Assembly: GCF_007830595.1 (NCBI RefSeq)
Contig: NZ_VLLD01000006.1
DNA length: 64,000 bases
Direction: 5' to 3' (one strand)
Source of the DNA: Treponema_B putidum
GTDB lineage: Bacteria > Spirochaetota > Spirochaetia > Treponematales > Treponemataceae
Shown: positions 1 through 7,165 of the stretch, in pieces
How positions within the stretch are numbered: the first letter of the stretch is position 1
Layout: every line of letters starts with the position of its first letter
The notes under the pieces: generated by a model
What the model was told of the DNA's origin: nothing
Seen by the model: the letters and a program-made list of their open reading frames with translations, nothing else
The model's database searches: none
Program-made: the position numbers and the translations under genes

Positions 1-44
1 GCAGTCATCATTAATCCTCGCTGAATAATATCATTTTCTGACAT
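1..44 (-). CDS. Possible N-terminal fragment of a divergent gene cut by the left edge
   Basis: An open frame runs leftwards from ATG at 44 and leaves the window after 14 codons. A better start may be one of the ATG codons at 11-9 or 8-6, because GAGG lies a few bases upstream of them. Only a few residues are visible, so no product can be named. The frame would be divergent from smpB. Confidence 0.25.
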   Translation of the reverse strand, partial: MSENDIIQRGLMMT

Positions 45-46
45 CG

Positions 47-75
47 TTGACAAGTATTTAATCTATGAATATAAT
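47..75 (+). promoter_or_regulatory. Consensus sigma-70 promoter of smpB
   Basis: TTGACA (47-52) and TATAAT (70-75) are separated by exactly 17 bases, a perfect match to the vegetative consensus. Transcription should start near 82, two bases before the smpB ATG, which implies an essentially leaderless message. No Shine-Dalgarno motif lies between the -10 box and the ATG. Confidence 0.8.
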
Positions 76-83
76 GTATATTT

Positions 84-548
84 ATGGAGAAAACACCTAT
101 AAAAATTATAGCAAGAAATAAAAAAGCCTTTTTTAATTATACTGTTGAAGAAAAGATAGAATGCGGTCTTGTTCTTAAAGGGACAGAGGTAAAATCCGTG
201 AGGGAAGGCAAAATATCTTTTCCCGATGCCTTTGCCGAAATTAAAGATAACGAAGTATGGGTAAAAAATTTTCATATTTCGGAATATGTTTATTCTTCAA
301 TTTTTAATCATAATCCTGAGAGGCCTAAAAAACTTCTTTTAAAAAAAGAAGAAATAAAACGGTTAAAGCGCAAAGTTGAAGAAAAAGGCTATACCCTAAT
401 CCCCTTGGAATTCTATTTTAAAAACGGTATCGTTAAGGTACTCTTAGGTGTTTGTAAGGGGAAAAAGACCTTTGATAAACGTGCAGACATAAAAGAAAGA
501 GATATTAAAAAGGATATGCAAAGGGAACTAAAAATAAGGAGTAAATAA
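84..548 (+). CDS. smpB: SsrA-binding protein SmpB (trans-translation)
   Basis: SmpB binds tmRNA and brings it to stalled ribosomes so that incomplete proteins are tagged and the ribosome is released. The 154-residue length is typical. The family pattern is visible: NKKAFFNYTVEE near residue 12, then GLVLKGTEVKSVREGK (about 28-43), and a very basic C-terminal tail (DKRADIKERDIKKDMQREL) that inserts into the mRNA channel. The ATG at 84 gives the normal N-terminal length, although it has no ribosome-binding site and lies about two bases after the predicted transcription start. The stop codon overlaps the next start (TAATG), so the downstream gene is probably co-translated. Confidence 0.96.
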   Translation: MEKTPIKIIARNKKAFFNYTVEEKIECGLVLKGTEVKSVREGKISFPDAFAEIKDNEVWVKNFHISEYVYSSIFNHNPERPKKLLLKKEEIKRLKRKVEEKGYTLIPLEFYFKNGIVKVLLGVCKGKKTFDKRADIKERDIKKDMQRELKIRSK

Positions 549-1411
549 TGAAAGTAAAAAAGTTATATATATTTTCAAGATTTTTTCCCCTAATTTTTGT
601 ATCTATTATCAGTACAAACTTAGATGCGAGTCCCACCGTTGGTGTTTTTAAACTTGAATCAAAAAATATAACTGAACAAACAACCGTAACAATAAGCAAT
701 GCTATTTTTAACTTTGTAAAAGAATTAAAAAAATATGATATTATAGATATGCGCTCTACTCCGGTAAGTGAAACAGATGCACGGCAGCGTTTTGATTATG
801 TTTTTGCAGGGAAGGTGACGGGCTTGGAAAACGGTATACAGCTTGAACTTATGCTAAAAAATGCTTCAGATGATATAACAAGGCGTATATCGAAAATTTA
901 TCAAAGCGTTAATTTAATCTTATTGGACTCGCGAGTCCTCGTATCGGATATTTTTGATAAATCCGTAAATTTATCGGAAGCATACAATTCCGAAGACATA
1001 ACCAGTAATGATAATAATAATGAGGAAGTAGGAGAAGTAAAAAATATCGATATCCTTTCGGGCTCATGGCAAGGCGAAGAAGGCATTGAGAGGGTTGAAA
1101 TTATGAGAGGCGGAAGGGGAATTGCCTTACTTTCAAGCGGAATAACCATTTTACTTCAAATAAAGGTAAATGACGGCTATTTGACAATCAATCAATCCGG
1201 AAAACCTTCATCAAGACAGTTTATCAATTTACCGGATGAAATAGCCAAAAAAGCAGCAGAGACAGGGAAAACCCCTTCATGGAAATTTCTTGTTTCCGCC
1301 AACAATAAAATTTTAGTTGGAGAAAAAATAGATATTGAAATAGTTTATCACGGAAGCAACCTTGTTTCGGTAAATGAAGTTATAAAAAAAGTGCGCTGGG
1401 TAAAAAATTAA
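548..1411 (+). CDS. Secreted treponemal protein of unknown function
   Basis: The 287-residue protein starts with a basic end and a hydrophobic stretch (LYIFSRFFPLIFVSIIST), read as an export signal with likely cleavage near LDA-SP. The mature part opens with VGVFKLESKN and about 110 residues that loosely resemble the nucleotide-free alpha/beta folds of CsgG/FlgT-type periplasmic proteins. That resemblance is weak and only inferred. A polar Asn/Glu linker (about 150-165) leads to a second domain rich in predicted beta strands. The start overlaps the smpB stop by one base and has its own AAGGAG, so the two genes form an operon. No enzyme motif was seen. Confidence 0.75.
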   Translation: MKVKKLYIFSRFFPLIFVSIISTNLDASPTVGVFKLESKNITEQTTVTISNAIFNFVKELKKYDIIDMRSTPVSETDARQRFDYVFAGKVTGLENGIQLELMLKNASDDITRRISKIYQSVNLILLDSRVLVSDIFDKSVNLSEAYNSEDITSNDNNNEEVGEVKNIDILSGSWQGEEGIERVEIMRGGRGIALLSSGITILLQIKVNDGYLTINQSGKPSSRQFINLPDEIAKKAAETGKTPSWKFLVSANNKILVGEKIDIEIVYHGSNLVSVNEVIKKVRWVKN

Positions 1412-1459
1412 AAACGGCCTTGTAAAAAGATTTGCCTAGAGTCTTTTATGCACCGTTTT
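1411..1459. terminator. Possible bidirectional terminator between convergent genes
   Basis: AAAACGG (1411-1417) can pair with CCGTTTT (1453-1459), and AAAAAGA with TCTTTT inside. It lies between two converging genes and would have A/T runs on both sides. The loop is long, so the call is tentative. Confidence 0.35.
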
Positions 1460-1465
1460 ATAAGC

Positions 1466-2821
1466 TCATTTACACGGCTCTACATCCCAGTCCCTATAAA
1501 GGAGCTCTAAAAACGGCTTCATAATATATTCTCCGCCGGAAATAGTGTAGTGATTTCCGTCATCTTTCATAAGCCTTATTTCTTTGCCGTCAGAGGTTTT
1601 AACGGTATCGCTGTAAGGAACTCCGTCTCCCGGAGCTACACTACTGAGAGAAAATTTTTTAAGAATGATTTCCGAATATTCCGATGCTATTTTTTTATGT
1701 AAGTCTTCAATATAAAGTAATTGAGCATTATATATTTTATTCCGGACAGTCGGCATACCCAGCCAGTAAACTTTTTTTGTATTCTCAAGTAAAATATTCA
1801 AATGAGTTTTTATCTTATCTTTATAAGCCGACTCCCAGTTTTCCGTTTCCTTTACAAGAACTTTTCCATTATCTGCATAAAAATTCTGATAATCATTCAT
1901 TCCCAAAAAAATAACGGCAATATCATAGGGTTCATTTTTACTTTCTTCAAACACTTGCTTAAGTTTTTTAGGCCAGTTATAATAATCGCTTCTTATAAAA
2001 CCTGAAGAGTGAACGGAAATTTCTTTTACACTTATGGAAGAGTTTTGACCTGTAAGCCTTAAAAAACCGGAGGCTATGCTCTGCATCTGAGAATCGCCTA
2101 TCATTAAAATACGCAAGGGTTTTTCTGCATTATAGGTATAAACCTTTTTAGGCTCATCAGCTTGCTCTGCATTCGCACCTTCTTCGTCAGCGGCAGTATC
2201 AGATACATCTTGTTTTTTTAATTCCAACATTTTTTGCGTGAGTCTTATTTTTTCAAGTTCTGCAATCCTAGCCTGTTCAATGTCTTTTAACCTATCCAAA
2301 ACCGTATTTATATTTTCAAGTTTTGCCTCAAGCTCATCTACCATTTTTCTGGCGGCGGCAGTGTCTTCCGAGTGTAAATCTGTATGAGGCAAACTCTCTA
2401 TTGTTCTTTCCAAATCATTTGTAAACTTATCGATCGAAGATTTTTCATCTATATGACTGTCTATAGACTCGCCCGTATTTTCAAGATAATAAAAAGAATC
2501 CCAATCACTCAAACCTTCAAGCCCTGCATAGCGTAAAAAAAGAATTCTTGCAGATGGAATCAGATTATCAAGTTTAAGTTTTTGAGACAGCTTTGAAACA
2601 GGTTTAACGGCAGCATTGATTACGCCGGCCGCATAAGGATTTTTTATTTTGGAAGAAACCCCGTCTAAGGATTTTCCTAAAAGCAGCATAAATAAAAAAA
2701 TAGAAAGTAAAAAAAACAAAAGGCTTTTGTTGGCAGAATAAAAAAGAGTTTTATCTTTAGATTTTATTTTAAAAGAAAAGACATCATTTATTTTCTTTAT
2801 CATTGTATCTTTTAGTTTCAT
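1466..2821 (-). CDS. Membrane-anchored SGNH-family hydrolase/acyltransferase (DUF459-like)
   Basis: This 451-residue protein has an N-terminal transmembrane segment (about residues 28-48), a long polar and coiled-coil stretch (about 120-215) and a C-terminal SGNH domain. The SGNH blocks are visible: MIGDSQMQS (block I with the nucleophilic Ser), FLGMNDY (block III Asn) and DDGNHYT (block V Asp/His). Such proteins complete O-acylation of exported polymers after an MBOAT protein carries the acyl group across the membrane, as in the AlgI-AlgJ/AlgX and PatA-PatB systems. The MBOAT gene lies 13 bases upstream in the same operon, which supports this role. The acceptor polymer is unknown. Confidence 0.85.
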   Translation of the reverse strand: MKLKDTMIKKINDVFSFKIKSKDKTLFYSANKSLLFFLLSIFLFMLLLGKSLDGVSSKIKNPYAAGVINAAVKPVSKLSQKLKLDNLIPSARILFLRYAGLEGLSDWDSFYYLENTGESIDSHIDEKSSIDKFTNDLERTIESLPHTDLHSEDTAAARKMVDELEAKLENINTVLDRLKDIEQARIAELEKIRLTQKMLELKKQDVSDTAADEEGANAEQADEPKKVYTYNAEKPLRILMIGDSQMQSIASGFLRLTGQNSSISVKEISVHSSGFIRSDYYNWPKKLKQVFEESKNEPYDIAVIFLGMNDYQNFYADNGKVLVKETENWESAYKDKIKTHLNILLENTKKVYWLGMPTVRNKIYNAQLLYIEDLHKKIASEYSEIILKKFSLSSVAPGDGVPYSDTVKTSDGKEIRLMKDDGNHYTISGGEYIMKPFLELLYRDWDVEPCK

Positions 2822-2834
2822 ATATCAATTTTAC

Positions 2835-4307
2835 CTAAAATGAAAAATAAATAAACGGGGGTATACCCGAAGTTGAAACCGCATAAAGAGCAGCTAAAAA
2901 ACTTACGGTGATAACGGCCTTAATAATCATCGGAAGACGGCTATATATTGTAAAAGTTTTTTTTCTTAAACTTTCCGAAGGAAGCTGCAAAAAAAGACCT
3001 GCAAAAAATATTATTAGAATAAATGGGCGTATAACTTGGAAAGGTTTTGAGACGTTGGCAAGAGACCTTAAATATAAACCCAACTCCGACAATGAAGGCG
3101 AAAAAAATACAAGCCAGCTGATGTTTACAAATATAAAGACCGGTATAATTCTTAAAAAATCAAAAGTTTTTTTTGTGTCTTTTTCTTCATCTAAAATTTC
3201 TTTTCCTATAGCATTACGTTCTTTTATTTCTGAAAAAATCTTTTCGATACAAAGCATCGCTCCCTGCATAGCTCCCCATATTAAAAATGTCCAAGATGCT
3301 CCATGCCAGATACCTGCAATGAGCATTGTAAAAAAAAGAGCAAAAAGCGCACGTCCAAATCCAAATCGGGATCCGCCTAAGCCGAAATAAAGATAGTCTC
3401 TAAGCCAAGAAGAAAAACTTATATGCCACCTTCTCCAAAACTCTGATATTGACTTTGAAAGATAAGGACGGTTAAAATTAACTGGCGTATTAAAACCTAA
3501 AAGAAGGCCTATACCTATTGCCATGTCGCTATATCCCGAAAAATCTGCGTAGATAATTATCGTATAACACAGTACCCCGAAAATAAGCTCCCATGTATTA
3601 TAAAATGAAGGATTTGCAAAAATTTTATCGGTAACGAGTATGGTCAAAAAATTTGAAATTATCATTTTTTTATACAAGCCTGAAATTAAAAACACCATTG
3701 CACGATCAAAGGCTATAGGTTTTGCTCCTTTTTCATTATCACAGTTGAGAGCCCTAGGTAAATCTTTAAAAAAATACTCAGCCTGAACAATCGGGCCTGA
3801 AGATAGTTGAGGAAAAAACGAAACATAAAGTAAAATATCCCAAAAAGATTTTACATGCCTCATCTTACAAAGATAAATATCAAAGATATAACTCATGCAC
3901 CGGAATGTATAATAAGAAATCCCTACAGGAACCAAAAGAGACCAAGAGCGCAGAGCTAAAAAAGTAGAATTAACAAACATATCGGGAAAAAATTGGTTTA
4001 AATAGGAGAGCAAACTATAAAAGTATTTAAAAAATCCCAGATATAAAATATCAATAATACAGATAATAATAAGAATAGCCTTTCTGGGAGCATAATTTTT
4101 TTCTTTATCGAGAAGAAAGCCGTAAAAATAATTTATAAGGGTAAAAACAAAAAGCAGAATACAAAAACGCCAATTCCACATTGCATAGAAAAAATAAGAA
4201 GCTACGGTCAAAAGGATCTTCCGTTCTTTTTCTTGCCTAAAAATATACCAATACAAAAAAAAGACTGAGAGAAAAAATAGGGCAAACGAAATCGTCGGAA
4301 AAAACAT
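2835..4307 (-). CDS. MBOAT-family O-acyltransferase (AlgI/DltB-like)
   Basis: A 490-residue integral membrane protein with about ten hydrophobic segments. AlgI-type signatures are present: KSISEFWRRWHISFSSWLRDY in the middle and LIAGIWHGASWTFLIWG further on, whose His is the catalytic residue in the family. It should transfer acyl groups from a cytoplasmic donor across the inner membrane to the partner SGNH protein encoded just downstream. Length and layout match AlgI relatives. T. denticola-like spirochaetes lack LPS of the enteric type, so the target may be a lipooligosaccharide, a glycan or another exported polymer; the sequence does not tell. Confidence 0.9.
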   Translation of the reverse strand: MFFPTISFALFFLSVFFLYWYIFRQEKERKILLTVASYFFYAMWNWRFCILLFVFTLINYFYGFLLDKEKNYAPRKAILIIICIIDILYLGFFKYFYSLLSYLNQFFPDMFVNSTFLALRSWSLLVPVGISYYTFRCMSYIFDIYLCKMRHVKSFWDILLYVSFFPQLSSGPIVQAEYFFKDLPRALNCDNEKGAKPIAFDRAMVFLISGLYKKMIISNFLTILVTDKIFANPSFYNTWELIFGVLCYTIIIYADFSGYSDMAIGIGLLLGFNTPVNFNRPYLSKSISEFWRRWHISFSSWLRDYLYFGLGGSRFGFGRALFALFFTMLIAGIWHGASWTFLIWGAMQGAMLCIEKIFSEIKERNAIGKEILDEEKDTKKTFDFLRIIPVFIFVNISWLVFFSPSLSELGLYLRSLANVSKPFQVIRPFILIIFFAGLFLQLPSESLRKKTFTIYSRLPMIIKAVITVSFLAALYAVSTSGIPPFIYFSF

Positions 4308-4335
4308 TTTTTAACTTTAAAACTTAAATTTCCGA

Positions 4336-4962
4336 TTACGGGAATGTTACGGGTTTATTTGCCATTTTACGCTGAATCTCCGCAGCCCTGGAAGCAGGCA
4401 TCAAAGAAAACCAATAGGCAACCGAAGAGTTTTTACCTTCTTCTTCAGCTATTTTTTCTACAGCCCTCAGCACATCAATTATATCCTGATCATCCATAGC
4501 TATAAGATTTGAAACGGCTTTTTCAGGGGGCATACCGTTGATATATCTTGCGATTTGGATTATGTTCGCCTCACGTGCATCCCTTTCCACCATCAAAAGA
4601 TTAAAGTTCTTTTCTTTTTCTTCTATAGCATTACGCCGGTCATCAAGCTCTTCTGCAATCTGCTTATTTTCATTTTCCTGTGTTTGAACATCTTCTTCAC
4701 GCTTATCCAATTCTTGGGAACGCACTTCAAGAGCCAGCAAACGCTTTTCATAGCGGTCATTTTCCAAGTTGGCCATATCATCATCATCTACCGGAGCAAT
4801 GCCCTCAGCAGTTTTTAAGCCGAAAAGGGAGTAAATAGGAGAAAACAAGCTCCTTGAGCTTATTAGGCCTAAGTAATCAAACCACAATAAGCCTCCGAAA
4901 ACAAGTAAAATAATCAATATTAAAAGAACAATTATCCGTCCTATAGTTCCGCTTCTTCTCAA
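4336..4962 (-). CDS. flbB: FlbB-like periplasmic flagellar collar protein
   Basis: The 208-residue protein has one N-terminal transmembrane helix (about 9-28), a long charged coiled coil (about 65-125) and a C-terminal MotE/MgtE-N-like helical part (INGMPPEKAVSNLIAMDDQD, about 142-161). This is the architecture of FlbB, the base protein of the spirochaete flagellar collar, which helps recruit stators. The start is TTG, with GGGAGG eight bases upstream; that ribosome-binding site is the downstream end of a palindromic intergenic element. The gene sits downstream of hflC rather than in a flagellar operon, so assignment rests on architecture and general similarity. Confidence 0.75.
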   Translation of the reverse strand: MRRSGTIGRIIVLLILIILLVFGGLLWFDYLGLISSRSLFSPIYSLFGLKTAEGIAPVDDDDMANLENDRYEKRLLALEVRSQELDKREEDVQTQENENKQIAEELDDRRNAIEEKEKNFNLLMVERDAREANIIQIARYINGMPPEKAVSNLIAMDDQDIIDVLRAVEKIAEEEGKNSSVAYWFSLMPASRAAEIQRKMANKPVTFP

Positions 4963-4970
4963 AATTTCTA

Positions 4971-5063
4971 CCTCCCATAAAAACGATGTTTTGTGCTAAG
5001 CACAAAACTCGGTAGATAAACAGCAAGGCAGAATTCCTGCCGAACTGTTTATCACTCCTCCTA
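4971..5063 (-). repeat. Modular palindromic intergenic element, short form (copy A)
   Basis: Read on minus, the element starts at AGGAGG (5058-5063 region), carries hairpin 1 (GATAAACAG...CTGTTTATC, 5015-5053) and hairpin 2 (CGAGTTTTGTGC...GCACAAAACATCG, 4984-5011), then ends in TTTTTATGGGAGG, which is the flbB ribosome-binding site. Hairpins 3 and 4 of the longer copies are missing. A GTG after the first SD opens a 19-codon frame ending at 4996. The element lies between co-directional hflC and flbB, sense to both. Confidence 0.85.
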
Positions 5064-5091
5064 TACAATATCGGAAAAACTTTTTTTAAGG

Positions 5092-6156
5092 TTAATGCTT
5101 ATATAGGTATTGAAAGTATTCCATATCCGTTGAAAGTATTTTTTCGGTCTCAGGCAAGGAATTTCTATAAATCTCCATGCTCTTCCAAAAACTGTAAAAT
5201 TCAGGGGACTTGCCGTAGCTTTCGGCATAGATTGCAACTGCCCTTGCATCCGCATCGCCTTTTATTCTTTCGGCCTCGGCATAGGCCTGCGATAAAATAG
5301 TCCGCTTTTCGTTTTCCAATTCTCCGAGTATTTTAAGCTTTTCACCGTCGCCTGTAGACCTAAATGTTCCGGCAATCTGATTTCTTTCTTTTATCATGCG
5401 GCTGAATACGGAATTTTCAAGCTCATCCGAATACTTAATTCCTTTAAAAATTATGTCAACCACCTCCAAGCCGAATTCTCCCAACTGGCTATTGGCCTTT
5501 GCCAGAATTTCATCAGCCAGAGTTTCCCTGCCCTTTTTTATCACAGGAAAGTTTACTTTTTCCGTTTTTAAGGAACCGAGGTCAACTTCTGCATTCTCAA
5601 GGTTAAACTCTTCAGTAGTTTTACTTTCATTTATAATATTTGAGCTTCGTACAACATCGGCAAGACTGTTTACCGAAATAATATCTCTAACCGACGAATC
5701 TACAATATCCGAAAGACGGGAATAAGCGCTATCATAGGTTGTTAGGGATTCATAAAACTTTTTTACGTCAACTATACGCCATCGGCTGGTGGTATCTACT
5801 TTAAGATACTGTTTTTCTAGGGTAAGAATCTTTTGGGGATCGCCGTCCAGACGCAGAAGTTTTGAAGTATATTTGTTTACGGTATGAATCAAGGGCATCT
5901 TAAAATGAAGACCTGCTTCTTTTTCGGTTTTTACTACAGCTCCGAACTTTGTTATGATAGCGACATTGCCCTCATTTAAAATATAAAAAGGTTTTAAGAA
6001 AAAAAACAAAACGACAAGTATAACTACAAAGAAAAACCAGCCGAAACTTTTTTTGTCTTTTGTGTTTTTTTCCGGTTTTATCTTATTTTTTGACGAAGGC
6101 TGTTCAAATTTTACATCTTCATTGTTTCCGTTTTCGGTATTTTCATAGTTTTCCAT
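5092..6156 (-). CDS. hflC: Membrane protease regulator HflC (SPFH/prohibitin family)
   Basis: HflC forms a membrane cage with HflK around the FtsH protease and modulates its access to membrane substrates. The 354-residue protein has a charged cytoplasmic start (about 1-38), one transmembrane helix (about 39-56) and an SPFH domain starting at ILNEGNVAIITKFGAVV. The helical C-terminal part contains AYAEAERIKGDADARA, the usual HflC cage region, followed by SPEFYSFWKSMEIY. The long hydrophilic N-terminus rich in Glu, Asn and Lys is unusual for HflC. It is the second gene of hflK-hflC, four bases after hflK. Confidence 0.93.
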   Translation of the reverse strand: MENYENTENGNNEDVKFEQPSSKNKIKPEKNTKDKKSFGWFFFVVILVVLFFFLKPFYILNEGNVAIITKFGAVVKTEKEAGLHFKMPLIHTVNKYTSKLLRLDGDPQKILTLEKQYLKVDTTSRWRIVDVKKFYESLTTYDSAYSRLSDIVDSSVRDIISVNSLADVVRSSNIINESKTTEEFNLENAEVDLGSLKTEKVNFPVIKKGRETLADEILAKANSQLGEFGLEVVDIIFKGIKYSDELENSVFSRMIKERNQIAGTFRSTGDGEKLKILGELENEKRTILSQAYAEAERIKGDADARAVAIYAESYGKSPEFYSFWKSMEIYRNSLPETEKILSTDMEYFQYLYKH

Positions 6157-6160
6157 AAAA

Positions 6161-7117
6161 TCAGTTGCCTCCCTTATTTAATTCTTTTAAAGGTAAAAAG
6201 TTTTTTAAGTTTTTGTCTATTAGAGTAATATTTTCATTATTTTTAAAAATAGAATCAAGAGTTTCAAGGTAGAGTCTTCTCCTCGTAATATCGGGAGCCT
6301 TTACATATTCCGAATAAACGGCGTTAAAACGGGCAACATCTCCGTTTGCCTTGTTTATTCTTTCGGAAGCATAGCCTCTAGCTTCTTCAATCATTTTTTG
6401 AGCCTCACCCTTTGCCTTAGGAATCTCTTTATTGTAGGCTTCCTTTCCCTCGTTTATGAGCCTGTTCATATCTTGAATCGCTATATTGACGTCCTCAAAG
6501 GCAGCTTGAACTTCATGAGGCGGAACAATATTTTGTAATTGCACCGATGAAACGGAAATTCCAATGCCGATCTGCTTATATTTTTCGTTCATTTTTTCTT
6601 GCGCTAAAACTGCAATGCTGTCACGATCCAAGCTGATTATGTCCATTATAGCCCTGTCGCCTACCAGGCTGTTGACAACGGATTTTGAAATATCTCTGAC
6701 GGTTTTATTTCTTTGATCTTCTTCAACATTAAAAAGCCAAGCCTTAGGATCCACTATTTTATACTGAATAACCCATTCAACATTTATGATGTTCAGGTCT
6801 CCTGTGAGCATTGAAGATTCACTTAAAATGGAATTTTGGTACTCGCTTCTTTCACTCGATCTTGCAGTTCGGAAGCCGAATTCTTCTTTTTGAACGGTCT
6901 TAACCGGAACCTTATAAACCTGATCTACAAATGGAATTACAAAGTTAAGTCCCGGTGAAAGGGTCTTTGTATATTTACCGAAACGGGTGACAATTCCGTT
7001 ATCCGTTGTAGGAATAACCTTTATTCCCGAAAAAGCTATAAGAGCAATTACGACAAGTATTATCACCGTGCGTAAAACTCCTAACATCTTTGAAGGATCA
7101 ACCTTTTTTTGCTTCAT
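6161..7117 (-). CDS. hflK: Membrane protease regulator HflK (SPFH/prohibitin family)
   Basis: Partner of HflC in the FtsH-regulating complex. It has a short cytoplasmic start, a transmembrane helix (about 10-30) and an SPFH domain (DNGIVTRFGKYTKTLSPGLN). The segment VVNSLVGDRAIMDIISLDRD matches HflK, and PPHEVQAAFEDVNIAIQDMN is the highly conserved HflK signature before the helical region. I chose the second ATG (7117), because GGAGG lies five bases upstream of it; an in-frame ATG at 7129 would add four residues and has no ribosome-binding site. The Gly-rich N-terminal tail found in enterobacterial HflK is absent. Confidence 0.93.
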   Translation of the reverse strand: MKQKKVDPSKMLGVLRTVIILVVIALIAFSGIKVIPTTDNGIVTRFGKYTKTLSPGLNFVIPFVDQVYKVPVKTVQKEEFGFRTARSSERSEYQNSILSESSMLTGDLNIINVEWVIQYKIVDPKAWLFNVEEDQRNKTVRDISKSVVNSLVGDRAIMDIISLDRDSIAVLAQEKMNEKYKQIGIGISVSSVQLQNIVPPHEVQAAFEDVNIAIQDMNRLINEGKEAYNKEIPKAKGEAQKMIEEARGYASERINKANGDVARFNAVYSEYVKAPDITRRRLYLETLDSIFKNNENITLIDKNLKNFLPLKELNKGGN

Positions 7118-7165
7118 TTTTTCCTCCATGAAGAATTTATTTTTTTAACATTCTTTCTAAAAACA

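Noticed and set aside
2908..3390. 160-codon plus-strand frame
   Set aside because: It is antisense to the MBOAT gene, whose motifs and length leave no doubt; no start signal.
4877..5068. 63-codon minus frame across copy A and the start of flbB
   Set aside because: It runs through hairpin arms in another frame than the shared GTG-led frame and out of frame with flbB.
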